Shown here piece after piece: positions 22,938 to 33,811 of a DNA stretch of 64,000 nucleotides (the first letter of the stretch is position 1; every line of letters begins with the position of its first letter). Made by a program: the position numbers and the translations under genes. The notes beneath the pieces are model-generated. The model did no database searches and was not told the origin of the DNA. It was given only the letters and a program-made list of their open reading frames with translations. This DNA comes from Furcasterigmium furcatum (lineage: Eukaryota > Ascomycota > Sordariomycetes > Glomerellales > Plectosphaerellaceae). Location: positions 996,934 through 1,060,933 of the forward strand of contig BCIA01000001.1 in assembly GCA_001599815.1 (NCBI GenBank). Direction: 5' to 3'.

Positions 22938-23827
22938 GCAGGTGAGTCCAGGCGCGTTTAATCAGAGGTTGTCTTTCGTCTGTCTAGTTCGAGGCCGCTT
23001 CAACGTCTGCTGGTTGGACGTTTGAAAGGTAAGTCGGATCCCTTCAGGGGTCGGAGTTAAGGTGCTCACGTCATTCGAGGTACGGGCAGTATATATTCGG
23101 TCAGGTATGATCATCTTCTCAAACCAGATTGTCTCATGAGAACGTACGTACTAATACAAACATCATGAAGAGCTCTCCTTTTCTTTTCCGTGAAGCTAAT
23201 ACTCCTCCATTCGCAACAGTCTCAGTGCACCAGATGGTGGTCTCATTCTCGCCTCCTTCATCTTCTCCATGATCAAAAGTCCTTTCGACATGAATACTAT
23301 TTTGGGCATCACGCCAGCACACAAGACCTACGCGAGCCACATCGACCTCTACGCTGTAATGAGAGAGGGGGGCAGCACCCTCGGCACTGGCCCAACCTTT
23401 CCAGAAGGGGCCGAGCCAAGTCGTCTCATGTCGCGATCCCCTGTCAAACCTGTCTTCGACCCCTGACACTCCCAGCCCTGCCACACAGTTTGGCTTCGGT
23501 TCATTGGTCCATTGGGCTTTTCGTCGATCAGGCTGTGAGAACTCCCATGACCCTGACCCCGGACACGCGCATTCTGCTGCAGTTGAAATGAGCCGTCGCC
23601 AGGATGCATGCAGCACGCATATTTGGGGGCGAGTCTTTATCATTTTGGGAATCCCCCTTCAGGGCGGCCATGGGTAGTCTTCGGGATCTTTCCTTCGGAG
23701 TTGCTTCCTCTTCACGACTCTTTCGACGACAGTCACTCTCTCGCCGTATTCGTCGGCTTCACTCGTCCAACTTAGAGTCATCCGTCTCACAGTCTCACAA
23801 CCCGGGCTCTCAATAAGAACGGGCAGG
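22938..23827. other. intergenic region, no gene seen
   Basis: This stretch of about 890 bp lies between the orphan gene and the single-pass membrane protein gene. It has a TATATAT-type element near 23089-23095 and scattered short frames without motifs. It probably holds the promoter of the gene to the right. Confidence 0.45.
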
Positions 23828-25250
23828 ATGTCGGACTCCACGCTTCCAACCCTGACAGCCGCATTCCCCAGCGTAGCGGATGGCCCGCCATTCCCTACAA
23901 GATCAATCGGCGACCTCGAGGACTGCACTACTGTGAGCCAGCCCATCGAAGCCTATTGCGAACGATGGGTCGTGCCTATGACAACGCAGTGGGCAGCCCC
24001 CAGCAACTGTCCGAGCCTCGTCCCCGACGAGCAGCTAGCGACTTGGTATCTCGAGTGCGGCCCCGAGGCCTTCGAGCAGGTCTGGTACAACGACGGATAC
24101 TACTCCCCCGGTGTCTGCCCCAGCGGATACACCGTCGACTGCACGGCGACGGGGACGTACATCAACCACGAGACAATCATGCCCTCGGAGACGGCGGGCA
24201 TGTGTGTGCCGATGTGAGCGACCAACCCGGACACTCGATTGCAGAGTCTGTTCTAACCCTTTGCTTGACAGCGGGTACCAGTGCAAATGGAATGAGGACG
24301 ACGACAATGGCGAGATCGTCTTCTATGCAACCCGGACGACAACCCTCGGCGCCGAGACGGTGACCGCGGACCGCCCGGCTATTCAGATCAGATGGCGCGA
24401 CGGCGACCTCGCGTACCTCGCCGTCCACCCTCTTGAAGTACCCTCCACGTCGATCAGCGTCTCAGTTCCCACGTCCGATTTCCACTCGAACGACAACCCG
24501 GCCACGCGCACCGGTCACGGCCGCGGCCCGGAGAACCCCGCCACGGCCTCCTCCACCTCCACCGGCAGCAGCTCGGAGCCCAGCACCGCAGGCGCAAGCG
24601 GCGGCAGCGGCGGCTCCGGCCTCGACACGGGCGCTATTGCTGGTATTGTCGTCGGTGTCGTCGGCGTTCTGGCTCTTCTCGGTGTCGGCCTGTGGATTTG
24701 CCTCGCGCGGAGGAAGAAGCAGACACCCCAGCCCATCGCCCAGTCCGACCCGACCATGGTGCATTACGTCGGCGGCCCGCCGATGCAAGGCGACGGCGGC
24801 ATGTATTATCACCAGCAGCAGCAACAGCAACAGGGACCCTACTACCCCGGCGGCGCGACCTCGTACTACGACAAGCCGCCGCACATGGCGCATGCCAACA
24901 TGGCGCCCGCTTACCCCCAGGACGTCCACAGCCCGCACATGGGCGGCGTCGTACCCGTCGGCACGCCGCCCGCCCCGTCGTCGGTGCACTCCCCCGGTCC
25001 GCAGCAGTACAACAACCTCCCCGCGCCGGGACTCGCTCTCGGCAACGATCTGGAGGTGGTGTCATCCACCTCGCAGGCGGACCAGCGGTCGGTCCACGGG
25101 CTGGGCGTCGAGCAAGGCGAGGAGTGGGAGAGGCAGCAGCTGCTGCAGAGGCAGAGCGCGCTGCATGACCGACGGGCGAGGCTGGAGATGGAGCAGATCG
25201 AGCGGGAGGAGAGGATGATTCAGCAGAGGCTGTCGCAGATGCCGCGGTGA
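23828..25250 (+). CDS. single-pass membrane protein, Ser/Thr-rich stalk
   Basis: Exons are 23828-24213 and 24272-25250 (454 residues); the intron starts GTGAGC and ends TTGACAG. The N-terminal half is cysteine-containing and looks extracellular (CTTVSQPIEAYCERWVV, SPGVCPSGYTVDC, GYQCKWNEDD). A Ser/Thr/Gly-rich stalk follows, then one strong membrane helix (GAIAGIVVGVVGVLALLGVG) followed by a basic stop-transfer segment (ARRKKQ). The cytoplasmic tail is rich in Pro, Gly, His and Gln with a seven-Gln run and ends in a charged, coiled-coil-like helix. This architecture resembles fungal Mid2/WSC-like surface sensors, but no named domain is recognised. The chosen start has no obvious signal peptide, so an upstream exon may be missing or the helix itself may act as the anchor. 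Confidence 0.75.
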
Positions 25251-25469
25251 GCGCTGCGGGCTGTTTTTATTGATTTCTGGGCCTTTTGCCCCCTCGGAGA
25301 TACCTGGCACGTTTTGTAGCCGCTTAGAGCCTGTGAAGGATTATGAAGATATTCCCCAAAGATGAGAGACGTCGTGTACATATGTGATGAGTGCCATGGT
25401 TTACATTCGCGGATGCTTCTATATGCCGGTCGCCACGGTGTATACAAGTAGGCTTTCCGTCTCCGAATC

Positions 25470-26773
25470 TTACACGCCGGGCCGGGTATAATCCAATTCT
25501 CTCACTCGCTTCCAGACCTCCCTGACAACTCTTTCTTGGGTTTGCCGCCCTGTCTCGTTCTCGGAGTCTCCAGCCGGCCTGGCAACGAGCAAGTCAGCCA
25601 ACGTGATAACAGTATTAATAATAACACCAGAATACTTACCGTATCGCAAGATATAACCTCCCTCCCAGCTTTGTCTCCTTGATCTCCGCAGTAGCAGGGT
25701 CTCCGGGTGGGTTGGCTGTGGTGACCAGACCTCCCGCTTCTTCGAGAATGGCGATGCCAGCGGCAACATCCCTGGAAGAAGTATCAGCAAGTGATTCTCA
25801 AAGGCCGAGGCCCAGTGACGAGATGACCATACCATTCCCAGCAGCCGCCTTCCCACCAAATGTCGAAAGCCCCCATGGCCGTGTATGCCAGGTCCAGCGT
25901 CGCGCTGCAGATGGCGATCAGCAGTCTGTCCTCCATTTCCCCCGCCAAAGCGATGGTACTCACCTGCCCAAGCTCCTCATGCCGTGCACCATGCCGCCCT
26001 TGCCGCCGCGGCCGCCGATTTCCGTCGCCATGTTGACGAAGCTCTCGACCTTGCGCGAGAGGTTCCCGTCCGGCCTGTCCTTCCTGTCCTTCCCCCACTC
26101 GCAGGAGAAGATACAGCCCTTGGGCGCGTTCTCGGGCATGGGCGGCACAGGGTCGCGGATCAGCGGAAGCCGCTGCGTGTCGTTCAGCCAGGCGCCGTGG
26201 CCCTTGCAGGATGTGAACAGCTGGTTCAGGAAGGGCGCGTTGATGACGCCGATGACGGGCTTTCCCTTGATGGCGAAGCCGATGGAGACGCAGAACATGG
26301 GGAAGAGGTGTGTGAAGTTGACGGTGCCGTCGAGGGGGTCGATGATCCATGTCGGCGCGTCGTCGACGAGATAGTCGCGGGAGGCGCCCGCGGAGTATGA
26401 TTCCTCGCCGAGGAACCTTAGATTCCATAGGTTAGTACATCATCTAGATGAGTTCGCAACATCTGCGACGTATTGCGCTCAGCTTACTTGTGGTCGGGGT
26501 ATTTCTTCTCGATGGACGTCCGAATGAACACCTCCATGTCTGCGATCGGGCCTGTCAGCGCCTCAACCTCCATGGAGACCGGCGGGATTCCTCACCTTCA
26601 TCGGTCTGCGTCACAATGTCTACTGAGCTGTCCTTCTCTTTGGAAACCTGCTCCGTCCTGGCCCCGGAGAAGCGCGCGGTCGCCGCTAGCATGAGCTTGT
26701 CGCCGGCATCGCGGCCGAGCTGGACCGCAAAGTCGTAGATCTCCTTGAGCTGAGTGTCGCTTATTTCTGCCAT
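25470..26773 (-). CDS. qutG: QutG, inositol-monophosphatase-like protein
   Basis: This is the quinate-cluster member of the inositol monophosphatase superfamily (qutG of Aspergillus, qa-x of Neurospora). Its exact role in quinate use is unresolved. Six exons on the minus strand are 26773-26596, 26539-26488, 26416-25964, 25904-25833, 25771-25640 and 25578-25470, giving 331 residues, near the known QutG size. Metal and phosphate motifs are intact: GEES (80-83), WIIDPLDGT (100-108) and WDVAAG (252-257), so it should be an active Mg2+-dependent phosphatase. The tail ends RVRELDYTRPGV. All introns are 56-71 nt GT-AG. It is divergent from qutE across 718 bp that contain a likely QutA site. Confidence 0.92.
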
Positions 26774-27491
26774 ATTTTCGACGTAATCGGAAGACGCAAG
26801 TTTGGTAGAAAGGTGACAATTGTTGAAAGGAGAGAGAAACTCGTTTGGAGAGTCATGCTGCTGTTGCTGTTGCCCCTCCAGCGCCGTCGCAGGCCGCCAG
26901 AAGCCGAGATCGGCCGCCGCAGATCACGACATGCCCGCTGTCAGCGGGAGGTTACCGCACTGGAGCACGCTGTAATCGTCATAAGTGTGGACCACAGCAG
27001 TTGGCTGTAGCGCCCCGTGCAAGTTCACTAGACTTCAGACTGAGCCACAGATGATCTCTCTCTTCGTCTCAGAAATTTGAGATAGGTGCTTGTTGAGTAC
27101 CAAGATGATTCACACAAGTCCGAACTCGACTCGGACTTCATTGGATTCGTGGGGTCCCAGCAGTCACTATCTAATACACGACATGGTGGTTCCACTGCAG
27201 CGCTCCGCGAGTCGTACTAGCCAAGATGCAGCTTCAATGCCCTGAAGGACGGAACTAGTACTGCGGGGAACATGGAATGCGGGGAGGATCAAGACTTATC
27301 CAGCACCCACCGGCCTGAGAGCCGGGGGAGAACCTCGGAAACCTCATCAGGGTCTCATTCTCACGATCATATACGCGTCCATTGGCTCCTCTTTCAGCAG
27401 GACTATACTGCCAAACAGCCGGTCTCGTTCATCAAGCCTCACACAAACCGTTACCGTTTCCCACAAACCACCCCCTTTACCCCTTTTCGCC
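26774..27491. promoter_or_regulatory. divergent promoter between qutG and qutE
   Basis: This 718 bp region separates the start codons of two quinate-cluster genes transcribed in opposite directions. It contains a 16-mer at 27286-27301 resembling the Qa-1F/QUTA binding consensus. The leader just before qutE is rich in C and A (ACAAACC, CCACCCCC-type). No gene is visible in it. Confidence 0.5.
27286..27301 (+). promoter_or_regulatory. probable QutA (Qa-1F-type) binding site
   Basis: The sequence GGATCAAGACTTATCC matches the published Neurospora Qa-1F consensus GGRTAARYRYTTATCC except at two positions, with the right half-site TTATCC perfect. It lies 191 bp upstream of the qutE start and about 510 bp from the qutG start, so it could serve both genes. 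Confidence 0.5.
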
Positions 27492-27944
27492 ATGGCATCC
27501 CGCATCCTGCTCATCAACGGCCCCAACCTCAACCTCCTGGGCCTCCGCGAGCCCGGCATCTACGGCTCACAAACCCTCAACGACGTCGTTGAGGCCGCGA
27601 AGGCTCAGGCTTCGGGCCTCGGTGTTGAGCTCGAAGCCTTCCAGTCAAACCACGAGGGCGCCATCGTCGACCGCATCCACGAAGCACGGGGTAACATCGA
27701 CGCCGTCATCATCAACGCCGGCGCATACACCCACACCAGCGTCGCCATCCGCGATGCTCTTCTGGGCACTGAGATTCCCTTCATCGAGGTTCACATCTCC
27801 AATGTTCACGCGAGGGAGGCCTTCCGCCACCACAGCTACTTGGCCGACAAGGCGGTTGCCGTCATCTGCGGGCTCGGAACTTATGGATACACGGCATCTA
27901 TCGACTTTGCGGCGAAGCACATGAAGATTAAGGGAAAGGCGTAG
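27492..27944 (+). CDS. qutE: catabolic type II 3-dehydroquinate dehydratase
   Basis: This enzyme converts 3-dehydroquinate to 3-dehydroshikimate in quinate breakdown (qa-2 in Neurospora). It is a single exon of 150 residues, the normal size for the small dodecameric type II enzyme. Visible motifs are ILLINGPNLNLLGLREPGIYG, holding the catalytic Arg and Tyr region, then QSNHEGAIVDRIHEA, INAGAYTHTSVAIRDAL and EVHISNVHAREAFRHHS with the conserved His and Arg. It is unrelated in fold to the type I domain of the biosynthetic AROM protein. It is convergent with qutC, the gene for the next enzyme, with only 108 bp between stop codons. Confidence 0.97.
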   Translation: MASRILLINGPNLNLLGLREPGIYGSQTLNDVVEAAKAQASGLGVELEAFQSNHEGAIVDRIHEARGNIDAVIINAGAYTHTSVAIRDALLGTEIPFIEVHISNVHAREAFRHHSYLADKAVAVICGLGTYGYTASIDFAAKHMKIKGKA

Positions 27945-28052
27945 TCAAGCCAATGGATGAATGAGTTGTACAAATGTGATAGATGCTTCAAAAAGTGACA
28001 CTTGCTAAGTACATACCAACACCACAAATGCATCATTACTCGGGCGCGAAGC

Positions 28053-29108
28053 CTACAGGGACGCCGTGACGGCGCTGTAGACCGGAGCCTCGACACGCAA
28101 CTTGGTATCCTTCGCCAGCTTGACCCATGAAGCGGCGCCCCTCCTCGCCAGCTCCTCGGGGACCTCCTTGTCCTCCTGGGACATCCGCCTGTTGAAGAGC
28201 TCCAGGCTGACCCAACCCTCAAATCCGAGACCCTGGAAGATGGTCCAGGCGATCTGCCGAACAGGGAGATACGACGACTTCTCTCCATAGAACAGCCGGC
28301 AGTTCCTCGACCAACTCATGCGAGCTGGCTGGGAGGCGTCATAAAAGGCATGGCCGGGAAGAAGCGGCTTCTCGAGCAGCTCTGCGTCGACCACCTGGAC
28401 GAAGAAGAGCCTCGAGACATCAACCGTCTCTAGGAGAGTTGCCATGGACTTCCGCACGGCCTCCTCGGCATCCGGTGTGCAGCCGGTCGAGGACGTGGGA
28501 TCGGCGAATATCCGTCCGGCAATGTTGAACGTGTCCAGGCAGAGGCCAAAGTTGACCCTGTCGACCGCCTGCACGATCTCCCAGCTCTGCTCCCAAGTGT
28601 CGACTCTCGTGCCCCAGGCAAGGGCCTCGTATGAGAGGCGAACGGCTGGCTGCTGCCGCGCGCCCAGGTCTGCCAGCTCCTGCAGGTCGCTCACGTGGAG
28701 CGAGATGTCCGAGGATACCTGGTCTTGCGGCAACACATTGCTGGCGATGTGGATGAGATCCGTGCCGAGGGCGATGGCGAGCTGCATCCAGATTTGCATC
28801 TCCTCGACACGACGAGCGTGTTTCTCCCTGTCTACCAAGCCCTCGTAGTGCTGGAAAGGCTGGAGACAGAGGATGTGAAGGTTGCGGGCCGCGCAGAGCT
28901 GGCGGACATAACGAGCCGCGGCCAGCTGGTTGGATACTTGAGAAGAGCCGCCGTTGGGATACCGGTCTGCGATGTCCATGAGGTCTTCATGCCAGACCTC
29001 GATACCTTGGTACTGGTACTTGGCGGCCATGTCCATTTTGTGTTCGAAGGTATGGCCGGCCCAGCACCGGCCCAACGACATAGTAGATATGGCTAATCTT
29101 GAAGGCAT
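28053..29108 (-). CDS. qutC: 3-dehydroshikimate dehydratase
   Basis: This enzyme dehydrates 3-dehydroshikimate to protocatechuate, committing quinate carbon to the beta-ketoadipate route (qa-4 in Neurospora). The single exon encodes 351 residues, close to the roughly 350 of QutC. It has the TIM-barrel form of the sugar-phosphate isomerase/epimerase superfamily: MPSRLAISTMSLGRCWAGHT at the N-terminus, GIEVWHEDLMD, LHILCLQPFQHYEG, FGLCLDTFNIAG and WVSLELFNRRM near the end, supplying the acidic, Gln and Glu residues that bind the divalent metal. The first ATG is at 29108; the frame is open further upstream only from a non-ATG codon. It is divergent from qutB. Confidence 0.95.
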   Translation of the reverse strand: MPSRLAISTMSLGRCWAGHTFEHKMDMAAKYQYQGIEVWHEDLMDIADRYPNGGSSQVSNQLAAARYVRQLCAARNLHILCLQPFQHYEGLVDREKHARRVEEMQIWMQLAIALGTDLIHIASNVLPQDQVSSDISLHVSDLQELADLGARQQPAVRLSYEALAWGTRVDTWEQSWEIVQAVDRVNFGLCLDTFNIAGRIFADPTSSTGCTPDAEEAVRKSMATLLETVDVSRLFFVQVVDAELLEKPLLPGHAFYDASQPARMSWSRNCRLFYGEKSSYLPVRQIAWTIFQGLGFEGWVSLELFNRRMSQEDKEVPEELARRGAASWVKLAKDTKLRVEAPVYSAVTASL

Positions 29109-30119
29109 ATTGATAGGTAGGTAGGTGTAGATGGAATCAGTGTCTTGAACTGGAGAGAGGAGGCGTGTAGATGATCGTGGCAAAAGATAGAGTGTTATGT
29201 GAAGAGTAGGGAAGCAGATAAGGAGGAAGTAGACGGTCTGGATGACGGGATGTGCGGAAGACTACCGCGAGGGACCCGAGTGTACAGCAAGAGGCTACAA
29301 GCAGAGAGTGATTCGAAACCGAGGTCCACGAGCACTCCTTCGATACGATCCAGCCAAGGCCTCGAATGATGAAATGGACCCGGGGCAGAAGAACGGCTTG
29401 ATAGTTGATTCTACCTTAATTGGCCGGAAGAACTGCGATCCCCTGTGGCCTTGACTTTGCTACTCGATTTCTTGTATGTACCTACGGAATTACCTGAACG
29501 CAACTTCGCAAGCCCGCGAGACCCGAGAGGATACGCTGGACTTGAGTTACCACTGGGGAGAATCGTTCTTCAGGACCTCCAGGAAGCCACCCCTCAGTGC
29601 ATCCATCACAGTTCTTGGTCCGTGAATAGCCGTATGAGGCCCGGCACACAGGCTGCACCATGACGGAGGTCTACACGTGGATGGCTACTTGCAGACATGT
29701 TGATCGGTAGTCGTCTCAGTTGGTCTCTATTTCCGTGGTGGGCCGCCTGGGGCGGAACTATCTTCATCCCACCCAGGGGTAAACGTTTAACCACCCCAGT
29801 CCGGATCGCCACTCTTCGCCCCATCTTTCAGGAAAACACTGCAGAATGGGGTGCATTGAGGCATCCAGTTCAATCTGCCGGTGATTACGCCTCCCGACGA
29901 CGTCTCTTCCGTGGCCCCGAGCGGCAACACATTCTCGCAGCCCAGACTCAGGGGTCTTCCCCGGGATGTCGACCCGGGGTATCGTTTTCAGTCCGTCAGG
30001 ATCGGGCCCGGTCTCACCCCGGAAGAGGTCCTGATCTCAATTTCATGTTTAGTTAAACCCATTGCTCAGGACATGAGATTGCTCTCAATCCATCTTGGCC
30101 ATTTTCATCACACATAGAC
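29109..30119. promoter_or_regulatory. divergent promoter between qutC and qutB
   Basis: This 1,011 bp region between the two start codons should contain both promoters. A near-palindromic 16-mer fitting the Qa-1F/QUTA consensus lies at 29777-29792. The part next to qutC is AT-rich. No additional gene is evident. Confidence 0.55.
29777..29792 (+). promoter_or_regulatory. QutA (Qa-1F-type) binding site
   Basis: GGGTAAACGTTTAACC fits GGRTAARYRYTTATCC at 15 of 16 positions and is almost a perfect palindrome, as expected for a dimeric Zn2Cys6 activator. It lies 328 bp upstream of the qutB start and about 670 bp upstream of the qutC start. Confidence 0.62.
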
Positions 30120-31308
30120 ATGGAGTCATTATTGAAGAGATTCCTTGGTGCCATCGGCATCAAGCGTGGTCACTCAAAGCAAGACACATCACCTCCCACT
30201 TACGATTCAACAACAACTTCGACCGCGGCATCGGACTCCTCACCTAAACAGTCCGTGAGCGCAGCACCGACGGTCAACGTCGACGGCGTCGAGCGCCATG
30301 GCTACCTCTTCGGCCAGAAGATCACACACTCTTACTCGCCGCTGCTGCACCGCACGATATACAAAGACATCGGCCTGAACTGGGAGCAGTTCAGGCTGGA
30401 CTCGGCAGACATCCCCCACTTCCTCGAGCTCATCAAGGACCCGAGATTCTATGGTATGAACCAAACTCAACGTCTCAACGTCTCATAGAACAGGAACTAA
30501 CATCACCAGGCGCCTCCGTGACCATGCCTAACAAGGTGGCCATCCTGCCTTATCTGGATGAGCTCACGCCCGAGTGCCGCGATGTCGGTGCCTGCAACAC
30601 CCTCTACATCCGCACTCGGGAGGACGGCTCGCGGATCTACTGCGGCACAAACACTGACACCATCGGCATCCGCGAGTCTTTCTACCAGAATATCTCTGAT
30701 CCCGATGCCGTCTTCCACAACAAGCCCGCCATGGTCATCGGTGGCGGTGGCGCCGCCCGCTCCGCCGTGTATGCACTGCGGAAATGGATGAAGGTGACTG
30801 ACATCTACCTCGTCAACCGCGACGACGCCGAAGTCAAGGCCGTCATCGACGAGTGCACCGAGCGCGGGTACGGCGAGGGCCTCAAGCACATCAAGACCGT
30901 CGAGCAGGCCGTCGCCGCCGGCGAGGTCGGCGCGATCGTCGCCTGCGTCCCCGACTTCCCGCCCAAGACGGAAGAGGAGAAGCAGGCCAGGAACGTGACG
31001 GAGGCTTTCCTGAACAAGGAGTTCAAGGGAGCGATGCTGGAGATGTGCTACAACCCGACCCCCTACACCGAGCTCGGCGGCATCGCCGAGCGTGCTGGGT
31101 GGCAGGTCATCCTGGGCACGGAGGCCATGATTTACCAGGGCATTGAGCAGGTGAGAAGCCGCGCATACTGTCCACTTGATGATTCTCGGAAGCTAACTGC
31201 AAGCAGGATCGTTACTGGGTCGGTGAGAAGATGTCGGATTTGTCGGTCAAGGTCATCCAGGATACCATCGCGGCGAAGCTTCGCGAGGTGGCCAGCGCCA
31301 AGGCGTAA
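30120..31308 (+). CDS. qutB: quinate/shikimate dehydrogenase
   Basis: QutB oxidises quinate to 3-dehydroquinate, and shikimate to dehydroshikimate, with a nicotinamide cofactor (qa-3 in Neurospora). Exons are 30120-30453, 30510-31150 and 31207-31308, giving 358 residues. The substrate domain shows YLFGQKITHSYSPLLH and GASVTMPNKVA with the catalytic lysine. TNTDTIGIRESF supplies the conserved Asn-Thr-Asp. The Rossmann loop is VIGGGGAARSAVYAL. The first 50 residues form an extension: a basic, possibly amphipathic stretch (LLKRFLGAIGIKRGHSK) and then a Ser/Thr-rich linker, making the protein about 30 residues longer than Aspergillus QutB as I remember it. It is convergent with qutD; a large inverted repeat lies between them. 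Confidence 0.95.
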
Positions 31309-31953
31309 TTTGTAGCATACATAAGGAAATATCACGAACACGTTAGAATATGAAATTTTCACGATGAAGATGTGCTTGACCTGATGTTATCTCGTTTCGG
31401 GACGTTTCCTTACAAGATCGGATCCCTTGAGTGTATCGCGTGCCATAGATAGGCCTGACAAAAACAATAATGCGAGAACCAGACTCCTCAGATGGTGGAA
31501 GAAGAGGAGGAGTCTGGTTCTCGCATTATTGTTTTTGTCAGGCCTATCTATCATTTGGGGTTGGGGTGTTGATTGATTCTATGGACACGAAGGACGCGAT
31601 GTCTCATGTCTGGTGTTGCGCTGTCATGGAGGAGTTGAGACTCAACGCAAAACCACAGCACGATCCAGGAAAAAATGTGACGATGAGTTCAAATGATCCC
31701 CAAGCAGGGTCATAAAGGTAAATTTAATGGTCTAAAGCCCCAGAAGGGTCAACGAGACATCTCTGCCTCCATGTCTCCTGCACTCTGCCTTGTCACATCC
31801 TTGAGCAATGCCAATCCCCTCTATCAACGACACATCAGACCCCAGCAGCAGAGTGTCTGAACTGAAAGATGATGTGTTCTGAGAGGTGGACGATTACTCC
31901 ATCCATTTATACAATCCCCGAAGAAAACCGCACGGGGAGGTCAACCATGCCCC
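31309..31953. other. convergent region between qutB and qutD
   Basis: This 645 bp interval lies between two facing stop codons. It should hold both 3' UTRs. Its striking feature is the inverted repeat at 31445-31551, listed separately. No open frame with a recognisable product is present. Confidence 0.55.
31445..31551. repeat. perfect 45-bp inverted repeat, 17-nt loop
   Basis: The left arm (31445-31489) and right arm (31507-31551) are exact reverse complements over 45 bp, separated by 17 nt (31490-31506). The arms begin ATAGATAGGCCTGAC and include a run of five A (T in the right arm). Mismatches start immediately outside both ends. A transcript across it would fold into a 45-bp duplex. It could be a cruciform-prone site, a hairpin RNA precursor, a transcription end signal, or the product of a template-switch event in replication or cloning. 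Confidence 0.95.
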
Positions 31954-33811
31954 TCAGGAGCTGGTGCTGTTGTTCTTCCTCTCATGCTCCTCGAACTCGC
32001 TCGCCGCCGCCTGGCCCTTCTCGGTCAGGTTGGCATCGTCGCGGTGGGCGGCGGTGTCGTGGAGCTCGGCCATGATGGTGCTGTTGGCGCGCCAGACGGG
32101 CCTGATCTCGAACAGACGGTCCATGACCTCGAGAGGGATGGACTTGGTCTCGGGGACGAGGAACCAGATGAAGATGACCGAGATGAACATGAGGGACGCG
32201 AAGAAGAAGTAGACTCCGTAGCCCCAAGCGTTGAACATCTGGGGGGTGAAGCGGGAGATGAGGAAGTTCCAGAACCAGTTGTTCGCGGCGGCCCAGGCTT
32301 GACCAAGGGAGCTGGACGGGTTGTTAGTTATCGATCTCATATCGGGAGGTCGCGAAGAACTTACCGAGTGTTCTGGTCGTACATCTCCGAGTTCATGACC
32401 CAGGGAGTACCGTTCCAGGAGGGCGTGTAGAACGCGGTCCAGAGGTAGAAGAAGAAGATGGCAGCAATACCGCTGGGGGTCATGCCGGTGTCGGGATCGT
32501 TGTTCTCAAGGCCCTTGACAAGGCCACCAATAATCCACATGCAGATGCCGCCGCCGGTAGCACCGATGAGGAGAAGCATGCGACGACCCATGTGGTCAAT
32601 CATCCACAGGAGCCAGACGAAGGTGAGCACCGTCTTGACAACGCCGAAGATACCGGTGGTGAGGAGGCCGGTGTTGGTTCCGACGATACCAAGAGTCCTG
32701 AAAACGGTAGGCGAGTAGTAGTTCACAGCGTTGATGCCAGAGCCGTTTTGCCAGAGGAAAAGCTGGAAAGAAATGGGTTAGTTTTGGTGATGGTGGTTAG
32801 GGGCGCATAGCGGGACGACATACCATGCCACCAAGGAAGAAGCGCCACTGGATCTTCTTCTGCTTGAGAGACTGGAAGGGCTTCCAGAAACCGGCACCGA
32901 CCTCCTGCCTGTAGCGCTCGAGGTCCTCGTCAATGTAGCTGATCTCCTCGACGATGTACTGGTCGGTGGGCTCGAGCATCCTGCGTTGAGACCGTGGTTA
33001 GCCAACTCCGTACATTTTTGTGAAGAAGATTTTGCTCCTTACCTCATCCAGCAGAGCTTCTGGATAGCCTGCTCTCTGTGTCCCTTGCTGAAGAGCCAGC
33101 GGGGCGACTCGGGGATGAAAATCGCTCCGACGAGAAGCATACCCGCGGGAATCAGCTGAACGGCGATGGGAACGAGCCACTGCGAAGAGTTCGAGGGCAT
33201 CGTCGAGTCAACGCCGTAGTTGATCCTATTTTGAGCGGGTTAGCAAGGGTCCTGGTTTCTCTGTGCGTGAGGTGCGCTTACCAGAAGCCGACAAGGCCGC
33301 CCATCTGCCAGCCAAGCTCGTAGATGCCGACAAGACGCCCACGCACGGCAGGAGGCGAGAGCTCGGAGATGTAAATGGGCGTCATGTTGGAGCAGCCGCC
33401 GACGCCGAATCCGGCGAGGACGCGTCCGGGGTAGATGAGTGCCAGGCCGCGGTCGCTGTTGATGCCGCACATCATGCCGGCGCCGAGACAGAAGACGAGA
33501 GCGAAGAAGATCAGAGACTTGCGGCGACCGAGGAAGTAGGAGGTGACATAGGCGCTGAGACTGCCGAAGAAGGCGCCAGCCTGGTAGACGGAGACGATGT
33601 TGGCCTGGATGAGAGCGCGGGAGGTGTCCGAGAGGCCCTCGAAGCCGAAGTCCTCGCGGAACGACTGCAGGGCGATGGTGCCGCCGATGAAGGCGGAGTC
33701 ATAGCCGATCATGCATGCCGCGAACGATGCCACGGAGGCACAGAGGTAGACGCGCCAGTTGTAGACGGCCTTGGGCGTAGGCCTGTCTTCCTTGAGTTCA
33801 AGAAGACCCAT
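31954..33811 (-). CDS. qutD: quinate permease (MFS, sugar-porter family)
   Basis: QutD is the plasma-membrane importer for quinate (qa-y in Neurospora), a 12-helix member of the sugar-porter branch of the MFS. Minus-strand exons are 33811-33282, 33225-33043, 32980-32824, 32762-32365 and 32311-31954, for 541 residues; the family norm is about 530. Visible motifs include the start MGLLELKEDRPTPKAVYNWR, SYFLGRRKSLIF in the loop after TM2, GRVLAGFGVGGCSNMTPIYI, IFIPESPRWLFSKG, FLWQNGSGINAVNYYSP, DHMGRRMLLLIG and VPETKSIPLEVMDRLFE. The short hydrophilic tail is Ala/Glu-rich. The introns (53-62 nt) are canonical. Its upstream region carries a partial QutA-type site. Confidence 0.95.
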
